From the NCBI RefSeq assembly GCF_024346755.1, contig NZ_AP024861.1, positions 1,674,001 to 1,738,000 of the forward strand: a DNA stretch of 64,000 bases, written 5' to 3'. This document shows positions 37,783-46,991 of the stretch, piece after piece; the first letter of the stretch is position 1; every line of letters starts with the position of its first letter. The translations under genes were made by a program, and so were the position numbers. Below the pieces are notes generated by a model. The model saw nothing but the letters and a program-made list of their open reading frames with translations. It was not told the DNA's origin and did no database searches. Source of the stretch: Vibrio aerogenes (lineage in GTDB: Bacteria; Pseudomonadota; Gammaproteobacteria; Enterobacterales; Vibrionaceae).

Positions 37783-38784
37783 TTATGAGGTGAGATTTTT
37801 GACAGACTCTCTGATGACCAGCTCAGGGATCAGTTTATGTGTAAAGGATGCTTCCCGCTTATTGACCAGCGCCAGAACCCCTTTGGCTGCTTCAACTCCC
37901 ATTTCATCCACAGGGAAATTGATAGTCGTCAGTTTTGGCCGGATGTGCTGACTGTGCGTGTCGTTATCAAAGCCAACCACAGAAATATCTTCTCCGATTG
38001 ATAAGCCGCGCTCTGCGGCAACGTCATACACGGCGAGGGCTATATTATCATTTTGACAAAAGATGGCGGTGATCTCCGGGTCTCTGTCGAGTAACCGGCG
38101 GGCGACTTCATGATTGCCCTGATGGTCAAAACGCCCCTCAACAATCAAATTGGCATCAAACGCAATACCGGATTCACTGAGTGCATTACGATAACCCTGC
38201 AAACGATCCCGGCTGTCACATTTGCTCAGCTGACCCGAGATACAGGCAACTTTATGATGACCATTTTCCAGTAAATACCGGGTTGCAAGATAACCACCCA
38301 GTTCATTATCAATGTAGATGCAGTGTGCTGCGATTTCAGGAATATACCGGTTCAGCAAAATGGTGGTTTCCTGTTGCCTGACGACTTCTATCAGTTCATC
38401 GTCAGAAAGGGTATCGGAATGAATAATTAATCCATCGACCTGTTTTGACTGTAAAAAATTAATTGAGTCCACTTCTTTGGTATGAGATTCCTGACCACTG
38501 GTCACAATCAGGTGAATATTATTCCGGCGAACGGTGTCTTCAGCGTGATGCATGAGAGGCCCGTAGAATGGGCCGTCCAGAGAACCAACCAGCATGCTGA
38601 TGCTGTTTGACCGGCTGGAAGCGAGTGCCTGTGCAAAGGCATTTGGTTTATAACCCAGTTGCTCAATCGCATCGAACACTTTTTTCCGGTTGGCTTCCTT
38701 GACGGTCGGATGTCCGTTCAGTGCTCTGGATACGGTGGACTGAGATACTTTTGCCAGTTCCGATACTTCTTTAATTGTTATCAA
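37783..38784 (-). CDS. LacI-family transcriptional repressor
   Basis: 333 residues. I chose a TTG start (reading MITIKEVSELAKVSQSTVSR) because GGAGG lies 7 nt upstream and because LacI proteins begin right at this HTH; a longer frame adds 35 unrelated residues. HTH then hinge (LGYKPNAFAQALASSRS) and the sugar-binding core with HIRPKLTTINFPVDEMG follow. It is flanked by genes carrying the GAAAGCGCTTTC palindrome and is very likely the regulator that reads it. The effector is probably a sugar released from, or identical to, the imported oligosaccharide. Confidence 0.92.
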   Translation of the reverse strand: MITIKEVSELAKVSQSTVSRALNGHPTVKEANRKKVFDAIEQLGYKPNAFAQALASSRSNSISMLVGSLDGPFYGPLMHHAEDTVRRNNIHLIVTSGQESHTKEVDSINFLQSKQVDGLIIHSDTLSDDELIEVVRQQETTILLNRYIPEIAAHCIYIDNELGGYLATRYLLENGHHKVACISGQLSKCDSRDRLQGYRNALSESGIAFDANLIVEGRFDHQGNHEVARRLLDRDPEITAIFCQNDNIALAVYDVAAERGLSIGEDISVVGFDNDTHSQHIRPKLTTINFPVDEMGVEAAKGVLALVNKREASFTHKLIPELVIRESVKNLTS

Positions 38785-38816
38785 TGAAACGCCCTCCCGA
38801 TGATGTTTCAAAGAGA

Positions 38817-38856
38817 TATACCCAAGTAACCTCCATCCTGAGGTCACTTGGGTATA
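38817..38856. repeat. 17-bp imperfect palindrome in lacI leader
   Basis: TATACCCAAGTAACCTC and GAGGTCACTTGGGTATA pair with one mismatch around a 6-nt loop. A related degenerate stretch follows (ACTCAAACAACCTGAAGATG at 38880). It looks like a dispersed Vibrio palindromic repeat, from memory only. Confidence 0.55.
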
Positions 38857-38997
38857 AGTTGCTGAAAATACTATTTTATACTCAAACAACCTGAAGATGC
38901 ATTATTCAGCGAGTTTCCTTTACCGCCGGGTTGTTGAGGTTGTGTGTGATGCATCCGATTTTTCCGTTTCAGTCCGGCATTATGTAAATCAACCATG

Positions 38998-39013
38998 AAG
39001 AAAGCGCTTGCAA
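38998..39013. promoter_or_regulatory. Weak LacI-type half-conserved site
   Basis: AAGAAAGCGCTTGCAA keeps the left half and centre of the operator; the right half is degenerate. It may be a low-affinity or decayed site. Confidence 0.4.
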
Positions 39014-39214
39014 GAAAGCACTGCATCCACAGGTCCATTTCTGTGTCACATCACTTCGAAAGGCGGGTGCATTCCTTCAGTTTTTTCCTTGAACTGGACC
39101 TGTTTTTGATGACGCTCTGGCGCCCATCTGGATATATCTTAGCACGGGATTGAATGACTCATCAGAAGAATCATTGTCATCAGTTTGATTCGGAATGTAA
39201 ATCATCTTATTGAT

Positions 39215-39234
39215 AAAAGAAAGCGCTTTCTTTT
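39215..39234. promoter_or_regulatory. LacI-type operator 4
   Basis: Perfect 20-bp palindrome AAAAGAAAGCGCTTTCTTTT, the longest match in the window, 195 bp before the porin start. Confidence 0.85.
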
Positions 39235-39377
39235 CTGGTATTGATCACGGTTTTGATGTGTTAGATTGTTTTATAGTCATTTTTTGTCTCAGGCAGGTCG
39301 TTTTATTCTGTTATTAAGGGTAAATCGTGCTTTTTTGTTATTCCCTGGGGGGAACTGCCTGATTTTTTATAACTATA

Positions 39378-39395
39378 AAAGAAAGCGCTTTCTTT
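39378..39395. promoter_or_regulatory. LacI-type operator 5
   Basis: Perfect 18-bp palindrome AAAGAAAGCGCTTTCTTT, 34 bp before the porin ATG. Together with operator 4 (163 bp centre to centre) it could allow looping. Confidence 0.85.
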
Positions 39396-39429
39396 GTCGG
39401 GGCGTAAAAATGTGAAACATGGAGTGAAT

Positions 39430-40713
39430 ATGAAACTTTCTAATCTTACGATGGCGTGCCTGGTTGCTACGGCCAGTTTATCGGCAGTGCCTGCGGCTTA
39501 TGCTGAAAAATCTGATGGGTTTGAATTTCACGGTTATTTTCGTGCCCTTGGACTTTACAGTAAAAATGACGATTTCAAACGTTCTAAATTTCCGGCCTCA
39601 AAAGAGCGTCTGGGTCGTTTGGGAATTGAATCTGACAGCCATTTTGAACTGGCTCTGCAGAAAAATTTTGAAAACGATACCGGGCAGAAAATCCGGATTA
39701 AAACTCGTGCTGGTGCGGATAATGCCAAATCCGCCGGGGTGAATCAGCTGGGTGAAAATGCGGATGCAGCAAACAGTGATATCGGCATGGTCGAAACTTT
39801 TGTTGAATTTGATGGCGTGACAGAGACCGGGACACTCTGGGGCGGCACCCGGTTTTACGGTAAAGATAACTACATTTTCATGACCGATTTTTTCTATACC
39901 GATATGTCTGGTACTGGTGTGGGGATCGAGGGCATTGAGCTGGGTGGCTATCAATGGGATTTTGCTTATGTCGCCAGTGATGATGCTGAAGGCGATTTTT
40001 GGGCAACCAATGCCAATAACCCGATGCATGCATTGCATGTTGGGGTCGATTTGGGTGGCGTTGAACTCCATGCCATGGGGAAATACCTGCCTGACAATGA
40101 TGTTGACGGCACTCAATATGCAGATAACGGGCTGGAGATGACGGCTATCGTGCATACAGATCAGTTCTTTGGCCTGTCAGACAAAGGGTTTACCAAATAC
40201 ATTGGCCAGATAGGTAAAGGTCTGGGGTCCGGGCAACTGCTGGGCGGGACATTGACAACATATAATGCATGGAAACCAGGCAATGGTGCGCTTGAAGGTC
40301 CATCGCAAATGAAGAAAGTTGAAAGTGGTGATATTTCAGCCCGCGCTTTAATCTGGGGCGGCTACTTCTTTGAGAGCGGTGTCAGTGTTTTTCACTCAAT
40401 TCAGGGGCAGTATAACGATTTGGATAACGGTGGCAAAGACAGCTGGTTGTCGGCAATGGTCAGACCAACATTTCCGGTTTCGCAAAATTTTTCTATCGTG
40501 ACTGAAGCTGGTTATCAGTATAACCGCTGGGAAGATGCCAGTGGTTCAGGGGATCACGCGACCAACTATAAACTTACGGTTGCCCCGACAATTGTGGTCC
40601 CAACCGGCTTTGGTCCCGCACCTGAAATCCGCTTTTTAGCTACATATCTGGATGGGTCGATGCGGGATAAAGCCGATTTACTGGTCGGTATTCAGGCGGA
40701 TATGTGGTGGTGA
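39430..40713 (+). CDS. LamB-like maltoporin-family outer-membrane porin
   Basis: 427 residues from the ATG after GGAGTGAAT. The signal peptide ends AAYA. The mature start GFEFHGYFRALGLYS is the first LamB strand, and WGGTRFYGKDNYIFMTDFFY is the hallmark strand pair of maltoporins. The last residues DMWW end in an aromatic, as needed for Bam-dependent assembly. It should let oligosaccharides diffuse into the periplasm. It is divergent from the LacI gene and preceded by two perfect operators, so it belongs to the same regulon as the ABC importer. Confidence 0.9.
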   Translation: MKLSNLTMACLVATASLSAVPAAYAEKSDGFEFHGYFRALGLYSKNDDFKRSKFPASKERLGRLGIESDSHFELALQKNFENDTGQKIRIKTRAGADNAKSAGVNQLGENADAANSDIGMVETFVEFDGVTETGTLWGGTRFYGKDNYIFMTDFFYTDMSGTGVGIEGIELGGYQWDFAYVASDDAEGDFWATNANNPMHALHVGVDLGGVELHAMGKYLPDNDVDGTQYADNGLEMTAIVHTDQFFGLSDKGFTKYIGQIGKGLGSGQLLGGTLTTYNAWKPGNGALEGPSQMKKVESGDISARALIWGGYFFESGVSVFHSIQGQYNDLDNGGKDSWLSAMVRPTFPVSQNFSIVTEAGYQYNRWEDASGSGDHATNYKLTVAPTIVVPTGFGPAPEIRFLATYLDGSMRDKADLLVGIQADMWW

Positions 40714-40862
40714 TTTCTCTGGTCTGAGTCTCCGGTTCTGATTGAATGAATCGTTTTACACTGGGTCACAGAGGGGTGCAGTGTAACGTTCATCCGGGTC
40801 AACAGACTCTGGGGAAAACTGATATTGAGGACTAAATACCAGTTCCTGATTGTAGGTCACTC

Positions 40863-40955
40863 AGGCAGATATCGAACACAGACACGCATAAACCCATCCT
40901 TGGGGCTCTGCCGCGCCTTCCCTGGCGCGGAAGGTCTGCTTATCGATATCTGCCT
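40863..40955. repeat. Palindromic element with nested hairpins
   Basis: Outer 13-bp perfect arms AGGCAGATATCGA (40863-40875) and TCGATATCTGCCT (40943-40955) enclose a GC-rich inner stem CCGCGCC / GGCGCGG (40911-40930 region). It resembles a MITE or a stable hairpin in the porin 3' region. The rest of the 335-bp gap holds the tandem repeats below. Confidence 0.6.
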
Positions 40956-40996
40956 CGTTACCAAAAGTGGAGCATATTTAGGAACAGGTATTTAGC

Positions 40997-41047
40997 TTTT
41001 ATTGAGGAGAAGCTTTGATTGAGGAGAAACTTTTATTGAGGAGAAGC
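40997..41047 (+). repeat. Three tandem 17-bp repeats, each with a Shine-Dalgarno
   Basis: TTTTATTGAGGAGAAGC, TTTGATTGAGGAGAAAC and TTTTATTGAGGAGAAGC end one base before the MATE start codon. Each unit has GAGGAG; only the last is at working distance. Confidence 0.9.
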
Positions 41048-41048
41048 A

Positions 41049-42389
41049 ATGGGAACGGCTCAGGCACTTAACAAACGTATGTCTATTGTTGCCCTGACAT
41101 GGCCGATATTCGCAGAAGTGCTGCTCCGGACGGCGTTGGGGACGAGTGATGTCTTTATGTTGAGCAGTTATTCCGATAAGGCGGTGTCTGCGGTTGGCGT
41201 GATTACCCAGCTCACCTTCTTTCTGATCATTATCTCAGCATTTGTCAGCAGTGGCACCGGCATTCTTATCTCTCAATATAATGGCGCCGGGCGATCAGAA
41301 GAATCTTCTCAGGTTGGCGTGGCAAGCGTCATGTTATCGCTTGTGATCGGTGTGTTGCTGAGTCTGCTTGCGGTGGCCGGAACAATCTGGTGCTTACCTT
41401 ATTATGGTATGGAAGCACAGGTCGAACAGTATGCCGCAGCGTATCTGTTGATTACCGGCGCGATGACTTTCAATCTGACGATCAGTATTGTACTGACAAC
41501 GATTTTGCGCAGTTATGGCTATTCCCGTTCGCCGATGGTGGTTAATTTGATCAGCGGTATCTGCAATGTCATTGGAAATTATATTGCCCTGTTTCAGCCC
41601 TTTGGACTTCCGGTCTATGGTGTAGAAGGGGTCGCAGTGGCAACGGTGTGCAGTCAGGTGATCGCAACACTGATGCTCTGCTATATCCTTGCCCGCAGTG
41701 ATATCCGGTTACCTTTATCCGGCTTCCGGGTCATTCCGAAGGCGATATATACCCGGATTCTCAGTATTGGCGGGATGAATGCCGGTGAGATTCTCTCTTA
41801 TAATCTGGCACAGATCTGTATTACTTATTTTGTGGTGCAGATGGGGACGTCATCACTGGCTGCGTTTACTTACGCTCAGAATATTTCCCGTTTTTCTTTT
41901 GCTTTTTCCCTGGCTCTGGGACAGGCTGCACAGATACAAACCGGCTATTATGTCGGTCAGGGACGCTCCGGAGTCATTCTGAAAAAAGTGCAACGCTATT
42001 TTGTCGCCGGATTTCTGGTTTCAATGATTGTAACAGGGTCGGTTTATCTTAGCCGGGATCATTTGCTGCCACTTTTTACTCAGGATGCCGATATTTTACA
42101 TCTGACCGGCAGCTTATTATTGATTTCTGTGTTTCTTGAAGCCGGCCGGGTATTTAACCTGATTTTTATCTCTGGTCTGAAAGGTGCCGGTGATATCAAA
42201 TTCCCGGTCCAAATCGGCATTGTCAGCATGTGGGGAAATGGTGCTTTTCTCTCCTGGCTGCTGGGGATCTTTTGGGGGCTGGGTGTGCCCGGCGCCTGGA
42301 TTGCGATGTCGGCGGATGAAATTATCCGGGGATGGATGATGATGCTTCGCTGGCGTTCAAAGGTGTGGATGAAAAGTGCCCGGTTTTAG
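41049..42389 (+). CDS. MATE-family efflux transporter
   Basis: 446 residues, twelve membrane helices in two halves. The start (LTWPIFAEVLLRTALGTSDVF) is typical of bacterial NorM/DinF-like MATE proteins, and GVEGVAVATVCSQVIATL marks the end of the first half. It exchanges cationic compounds for Na+ or H+ across the inner membrane; the substrate is unknown. The initiation region is unusual: three tandem copies of a 17-bp unit, each containing GAGGAG, stand directly before the ATG. Confidence 0.9.
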   Translation: MGTAQALNKRMSIVALTWPIFAEVLLRTALGTSDVFMLSSYSDKAVSAVGVITQLTFFLIIISAFVSSGTGILISQYNGAGRSEESSQVGVASVMLSLVIGVLLSLLAVAGTIWCLPYYGMEAQVEQYAAAYLLITGAMTFNLTISIVLTTILRSYGYSRSPMVVNLISGICNVIGNYIALFQPFGLPVYGVEGVAVATVCSQVIATLMLCYILARSDIRLPLSGFRVIPKAIYTRILSIGGMNAGEILSYNLAQICITYFVVQMGTSSLAAFTYAQNISRFSFAFSLALGQAAQIQTGYYVGQGRSGVILKKVQRYFVAGFLVSMIVTGSVYLSRDHLLPLFTQDADILHLTGSLLLISVFLEAGRVFNLIFISGLKGAGDIKFPVQIGIVSMWGNGAFLSWLLGIFWGLGVPGAWIAMSADEIIRGWMMMLRWRSKVWMKSARF

Positions 42390-42432
42390 CCGGCTTGTAT
42401 GCCGGGCATGGTGCCCGGCAGTCTGAGGATTC

Positions 42433-43239
42433 CTAAAATCCTGCAATTGCGTCCGGCACCTGATAAATGCCCTGACGATATCTGAGAATGTGGGTGAGTT
42501 TCTGTTCGGGTTGATTAGACTGGATACATTCTCCCTGAACCATCGTCGTGGTATAACTCTGGCGGGTTGTTTTGACGATGAGCGGTGCAAAATGATCGTG
42601 CTGTTTGTTCTTGCCCATCATAATGACACTTTTGTCTGAACTGAAATCCCCGTCACAACGGCCATCATATTCGCCCCCATCACTGCTTACTTTCAGATAA
42701 CTCATGACCCGGCTGACTTGCTGATGGTCATAAAAATAAAGGCTGAGTAATTCCATGCTGAAAGGATTGACGGATGATGAACCGCTTTTCAGTATTCTGA
42801 CACCAAATGCTGTGGTGTTCTCATTCAGCTTATACCGGGCAGTATCCAGTTTGATCTGAGAGACGTAGATTGCATCTGAAGAGAGCGTGCCTCTTTCTGT
42901 ATAGTGGCTGAGAATCTTGTTCTGTTTGACGGAGACAATAAACAGCTCCAGATCGGCATCAATGGCTTCTCTTGATTCTTCCTCATTGAATGCGGTATCG
43001 GCTTTCACTGCGATAATCGCCAGTTCCGGCCGGGCCGGCCAGATTTTGCACTGGGTGACGGTGTCATACAGCGAAACAATCCGTTGCCGTTTATCATGCA
43101 AATGTAGCCGTTCTCCGTAGTCGCCCATTTCTGCGTGTGGGTAGGCTTTCATCAGCGTATTAAGCACACCGTGGTCACAAAATCCTGCCGCGTGTGAGGC
43201 AGCGGAAAAAAGCAGAAGAAGAAAAGGAGAAAATTTCAT
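42433..43239 (-). CDS. Exported protein of unknown function
   Basis: 268 residues from the ATG that opens a clear signal peptide (MKFSPFLLLLFSAASHAA). An in-frame start 19 codons upstream would bury the signal and is not used. The mature part has at least four Cys (GFCDHG, TQCKIW, GRCDGD, GECIQS) that could form two disulfides in the periplasm. The strand-rich pattern is not one I recognise. It is convergent with the MATE gene, 43 bp apart. Confidence 0.7.
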   Translation of the reverse strand: MKFSPFLLLLFSAASHAAGFCDHGVLNTLMKAYPHAEMGDYGERLHLHDKRQRIVSLYDTVTQCKIWPARPELAIIAVKADTAFNEEESREAIDADLELFIVSVKQNKILSHYTERGTLSSDAIYVSQIKLDTARYKLNENTTAFGVRILKSGSSSVNPFSMELLSLYFYDHQQVSRVMSYLKVSSDGGEYDGRCDGDFSSDKSVIMMGKNKQHDHFAPLIVKTTRQSYTTTMVQGECIQSNQPEQKLTHILRYRQGIYQVPDAIAGF

Positions 43240-43441
43240 TTGTCGTCCTGTCATGATATAAGCAAGTGGATTGACGGCAACCGGCACCCGGTTCACCCGT
43301 TTTTATCTGTTGGGTTATCACACCGGACAATAAAGGATGCTGCGATTAAAAACAACATTTTTTATTCCGGAAAAAAGGGTCAGGGCCAGTGAACCCGGCA
43401 GGGGTGGAGTGGATGAGAAAATAAACAGAAGGAAGTCCATC

Positions 43442-43915
43442 GTGAAAGCTGAATTTAAACCGGTTAATCCTGACAAAGATTTCTCATTTTGCGTGGCAGC
43501 CCGCAGGGATGCTTATCTTTGCAGTTTTGGCAGTGAGAAAGGATTTGAGACATTTCTGTCAGGCTATCAGGCGCGCATGTGTGAAAGGCTGACGCAGCCA
43601 GAGTGGCACTATTATCATGTCTGGGTGGATGGGGAGATCGCCGGACAACTGGAATTTCGCAATGTTTCCCCGCAACCGGAAACGGGTTATGTGAATCTGA
43701 TTTATCTGCGTCCGGCATTCCGGGGCGCCGGGCTGGCTGATGAATTGCAGCAGTTTATCTGCCGGACGCTGTCTCAGGCCGGATGTAAACAGATGATGCT
43801 ATCTGTCAGCCGGACCAATCAGCGGGCGCTCAGTTTTTATAAGAAATCAGGCTGGAAATATTTACGCCCGAATCCGAAACATCCGTTGACTGACTTCCTG
43901 TTGTATGTGCTTTAA
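43442..43915 (+). CDS. GNAT-family N-acetyltransferase
   Basis: 157 residues from a GTG start behind AGAAGGAAG; a longer frame from 43337 adds a non-conserved basic stretch. Motif A for acetyl-CoA reads LRPAFRGAGLADELQQF (residues about 86-102), and NQRALSFYKKSGWKYL is the usual C-terminal motif B. The acceptor substrate is unknown. It is a single gene ahead of the FMN riboswitch. Confidence 0.85.
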   Translation: MKAEFKPVNPDKDFSFCVAARRDAYLCSFGSEKGFETFLSGYQARMCERLTQPEWHYYHVWVDGEIAGQLEFRNVSPQPETGYVNLIYLRPAFRGAGLADELQQFICRTLSQAGCKQMMLSVSRTNQRALSFYKKSGWKYLRPNPKHPLTDFLLYVL

Positions 43916-44030
43916 AAATTAACCAGTCCTGCAAGCAATCTTGTCAAGTATGAGATTGATCCTTGCCTGCCTGTCTCAATTGTATTAATTTGCTCTGGTA
44001 ATTGATACAAAGACATATTGAATTAAAATT

Positions 44031-44177
44031 CTCAGGGCGGGGTGTAATTCCCCACCGGCGGTATGTTCCCGGCACAGATTTTTAACCGGGAATGAGCCCG
44101 CGAGCGCCCGGTTATCCGGGGTCAGCAGATCTGGTGAAAAGCCAGAGCCGACGGTAATAGTCCGGATGAGAGAGAAT
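44031..44177 (+). ncRNA. FMN riboswitch (RFN element)
   Basis: All conserved blocks are readable: AGGGCGGGGTG, CCCCACCGGCGGTA, GAGCCCGCGAGCG, GGTCAGCAGATCTGGTG, AGCCGACGGTAATAGTCCGG and ATGAGAGAG. It lies 107 bp before ribB. An inverted repeat after it (CTACAC ... GTGTAG, 44188-44219) with CCGGTACCGG inside probably forms the expression platform. Confidence 0.97.
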
Positions 44178-44283
44178 TAAAGCACGCTACACACTGGCCG
44201 GTACCGGTTCGGGTGTAGTGCATGTTTGTTTTATCCCTCAAGATCTGCCCTGATTCTGGTCATAAAAATAACTGGAGTAAACC

Positions 44284-44940
44284 ATGAATCAGATTTCTCT
44301 TCTCGCCGGTTTCGGCGATCCGCTTACCCGTGTTGAAAATGCCTTGTCTGCTTTGCGGGCTGGTCAGGGTGTTTTATTGCTTGATGATGAAGACCGGGAA
44401 AATGAAGGCGATATTATTTATTCAGCCCAGCATATCACCGCACAACAAATGGCGCTGATGATCCGTGAATGTACGGGGATTGTCTGTCTGTGTCTGACAG
44501 AAGCGCATGCAAATCAGCTTGAATTACCACCGATGGTAGAAAAAAATAACAGTGCGAATCAAACCGCTTTCACAGTCACGATTGAAGCGAAGCGTGGTGT
44601 GACAACAGGTGTGTCTGCTCAGGATCGTGTGACGACAGTCAAAACGGCGATTCATCCACAGGCGAAGCCATCAGACCTGGCCCGTCCCGGCCATGTTTTC
44701 CCGCTCCGGGCGAAAGCCGGTGGTGTCATGACCCGCAGAGGGCATACTGAAGGGACGATTGATTTGATGAAGCTGGCCGGGCTGCAACCCGCAGGGCTTT
44801 TATGTGAGCTGACGAATCCGGATGGTACGATGGCGAAAACGCCGGAGATCGTTAAGTTTGCTCAGTCACATCAAATGCCGGTTCTGACCATTGAGGATAT
44901 TGTGTTATATCTGACACAAATGAATCAGAAATCCGCCTGA
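44284..44940 (+). CDS. ribB: 3,4-dihydroxy-2-butanone 4-phosphate synthase
   Basis: 218 residues, the length of stand-alone RibB. Active-site motifs are intact: [12 protein letters not shown] (metal and acid residues), [10 protein letters not shown] and [11 protein letters not shown]. It converts ribulose 5-phosphate into the four-carbon precursor of riboflavin plus formate. There is no fused GTP cyclohydrolase domain. Control by the FMN riboswitch just upstream is expected to shut it off when flavin is plentiful. A strong terminator follows. Confidence 0.97.
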   Translation: MNQISLLAGFGDPLTRVENALSALRAGQGVLLLDDEDRENEGDIIYSAQHITAQQMALMIRECTGIVCLCLTEAHANQLELPPMVEKNNSANQTAFTVTIEAKRGVTTGVSAQDRVTTVKTAIHPQAKPSDLARPGHVFPLRAKAGGVMTRRGHTEGTIDLMKLAGLQPAGLLCELTNPDGTMAKTPEIVKFAQSHQMPVLTIEDIVLYLTQMNQKSA

Positions 44941-44964
44941 TCAAAGGGATTTTCATTGCAGGTA

Positions 44965-44994
44965 AAAAAACAGCGCTTTTGGGCGCTGTTTTTT
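44965..44994 (+). terminator. Rho-independent terminator after ribB
   Basis: Twelve-bp stem AAAAAACAGCGC / GCGCTGTTTTTT with a 6-nt loop and terminal T-run. Confidence 0.9.
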
Positions 44995-45086
44995 ATGGCT
45001 GAGAATCAACAAATCCGGCAGAAAGGGTATGTTGCCGGGAATCATATGCTTTTCGGCAACGTTGGCCTGCCCGCAACAGCCGTTGT

Positions 45087-46991
45087 TTATATTTTAAACT
45101 GATTGACGATAGACACCAGAGACTGATTGATTTTTGTCACTTCTTCAGCGTCTTGCAGCACTTGTTTACCATTGCTGTCTAACTGGACGACAATGTCGCT
45201 GATGGCGGTCATATTCTGACTGAGTTCCTGAGTCACGCTACTCTGTTCTCTCGCGGCTGTTGCGATTTGAGAACTAAGCTCGCTGATTTCATCGACATAG
45301 TTTGTCATGGTTTCGAGGCTCTCTGCGACTTGCCCTGAGCTGTCAGCAGTTTCCTGACACCGGCCTTTGGTATTGTCCATCGAGCTGACCACAAACTTCG
45401 TTCCTTTTAACAGGTTTTCGAGTGCCGTTTCAATTTCCTCTGTGCTGCTTTTGGTTCTGCTGGCCAGGTTTCTGACTTCATCGGCAACAACAGCAAAGCC
45501 ACGGCCTTGCTCTCCGGCACGGGCTGCTTCAATGGCTGCGTTAAGCGCCAGCAAATTGGTCTGTTCAGCAATATCACCAATCACCTTGAGAATAGAATTA
45601 ATGTTTTGTGTTTCATCATTCATTGTCTGAACATCGTCGACTGACTTATTCACATCGGTAATTAATGCCGACACCGTCTCCTGAGATTGTGTCACTATCT
45701 TGCGGGACTCGATACTGGTTTCATTTGCTTGCTGGGTCAGATTTGCTGTATTTGCTGCATCGGTTGCCATTGCATTGGCAGTGGCGTTCATTTCTTCGAT
45801 CGCAGCGGCAATCTGTTCCGTTTCTGACACGTGGTTTTGGATAATGTCGCTGTTTTCCCGGGAGCGATTCCGCATTTGTTCCGCATTGCCCTGCAAAGAA
45901 GTGGTGGCGCGGGTAATCTCAAGCATCATATTTTGCAGATTCTCGATGAACTTGTTCACTCCCTGAGAGATTTGACCAAGTTCATCATCGGTGTCAACTT
46001 TCAGTCGCTGAGTCAGGTCTGCATCGCCACTGGAGAGGCTTAAAACCGTTTCTTTCAGGGAAAGTACAGGCCGGTATATCATCTGGATGAGTGCGTAAGC
46101 TGCAAGTACACTGATAATCACAGCAATCGTTGTCACAAGAATCGCACTGTTTCTGGATTGTGCGAGTTCGGAAAATGCGACGGATTCACTCAGCCCGATG
46201 GCAAAATACCAGTTTTTATCTCCGGCCTGAATCCGGTGCGAGAAGAGAATTTTGTCTTCTCCGTCGAGTGTGTAGTTGATTGTGGCACTTTGCTGGCTGA
46301 GTGCTTGTTGTGCAGCTTCTTTCAGCCATGGAAAGTCGGTCGCTTTTTCTCCGGTTTTGACAGCCTTGGATGAAGAGGCCAGTACCGTTGAATCCTGATT
46401 AAGAATTAATGCCACAGCCCCCGGCATATCATTCACACTTTTCACAATATCATCGAGAAAATCCAGCGTCATATCTGTCATGATTGCTCCGCCTTTCATT
46501 TTTTCAATGATCGTGATCCAGTAGCTGTCACCGGCACCGGAATAGGGTTCAGTGACGGTGACTCCGGGCGCATTACGCCCGTCCTGATACCATGATTTTG
46601 TGCGTACATCGACGGCTAACTTATGATTGGGCCAGGATTTGGCAGTCTGGTTCCAGTATGCATCTCCGGTTTCCAGTGCAATCACTGCACTGGGCAGGTT
46701 CATCGCATTGGCCAGAAATTTTGTCTGTTCTATCAGGGCCTCTTCTGTCCCCTGAAGTGGTTTATTCTTGTACTGTGTAGCGAGCTTATGAATACCGTTG
46801 ACTTTTTCGCTAATCATCGTTTCGATGACTGCGGCTTTTGAAGACGCGTATAACTGACTTTCACGCTTGATCGTGTTTGTCAGTATATCTTTTCCCTGTA
46901 AGTAGAGAACCATACTGGATAAAGACACAGAGAGTCCTACCAGCAGTATGACAAACAGAAGTAGTAATTTTTTCAGTCCAAGTCTTTTCAT
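45087..46991 (-). CDS. Methyl-accepting chemotaxis protein, Cache type
   Basis: 634 residues from MKRLGLKK, which opens the first membrane helix; an upstream ATG at 47024 would add 11 residues. The periplasmic part (about 35-285) has dCache features such as [19 protein letters not shown] and the late [21 protein letters not shown] second helix (about 290-315), HAMP and the signalling tip [20 protein letters not shown] follow. The WFYxDGR-type motif is found in amino-acid-sensing Cache domains, so amino acids are the likely ligands. No other chemotaxis gene is adjacent. Confidence 0.94.
   Translation of the reverse strand: MKRLGLKKLLLLFVILLVGLSVSLSSMVLYLQGKDILTNTIKRESQLYASSKAAVIETMISEKVNGIHKLATQYKNKPLQGTEEALIEQTKFLANAMNLPSAVIALETGDAYWNQTAKSWPNHKLAVDVRTKSWYQDGRNAPGVTVTEPYSGAGDSYWITIIEKMKGGAIMTDMTLDFLDDIVKSVNDMPGAVALILNQDSTVLASSSKAVKTGEKATDFPWLKEAAQQALSQQSATINYTLDGEDKILFSHRIQAGDKNWYFAIGLSESVAFSELAQSRNSAILVTTIAVIISVLAAYALIQMIYRPVLSLKETVLSLSSGDADLTQRLKVDTDDELGQISQGVNKFIENLQNMMLEITRATTSLQGNAEQMRNRSRENSDIIQNHVSETEQIAAAIEEMNATANAMATDAANTANLTQQANETSIESRKIVTQSQETVSALITDVNKSVDDVQTMNDETQNINSILKVIGDIAEQTNLLALNAAIEAARAGEQGRGFAVVADEVRNLASRTKSSTEEIETALENLLKGTKFVVSSMDNTKGRCQETADSSGQVAESLETMTNYVDEISELSSQIATAAREQSSVTQELSQNMTAISDIVVQLDSNGKQVLQDAEEVTKINQSLVSIVNQFKI

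Larger units (their letters stand above)
38785..39429. promoter_or_regulatory. Divergent lacI / porin regulatory region
   Basis: 645 bp without a gene. It holds a long imperfect palindrome (38817-38856), three operator-like sites (one weak), and an inverted repeat ACAGGTCCA (39029-39037) / TGGACCTGT (39095-39103) followed by a T-run. That last structure could be a small transcript or terminator. Confidence 0.5.
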
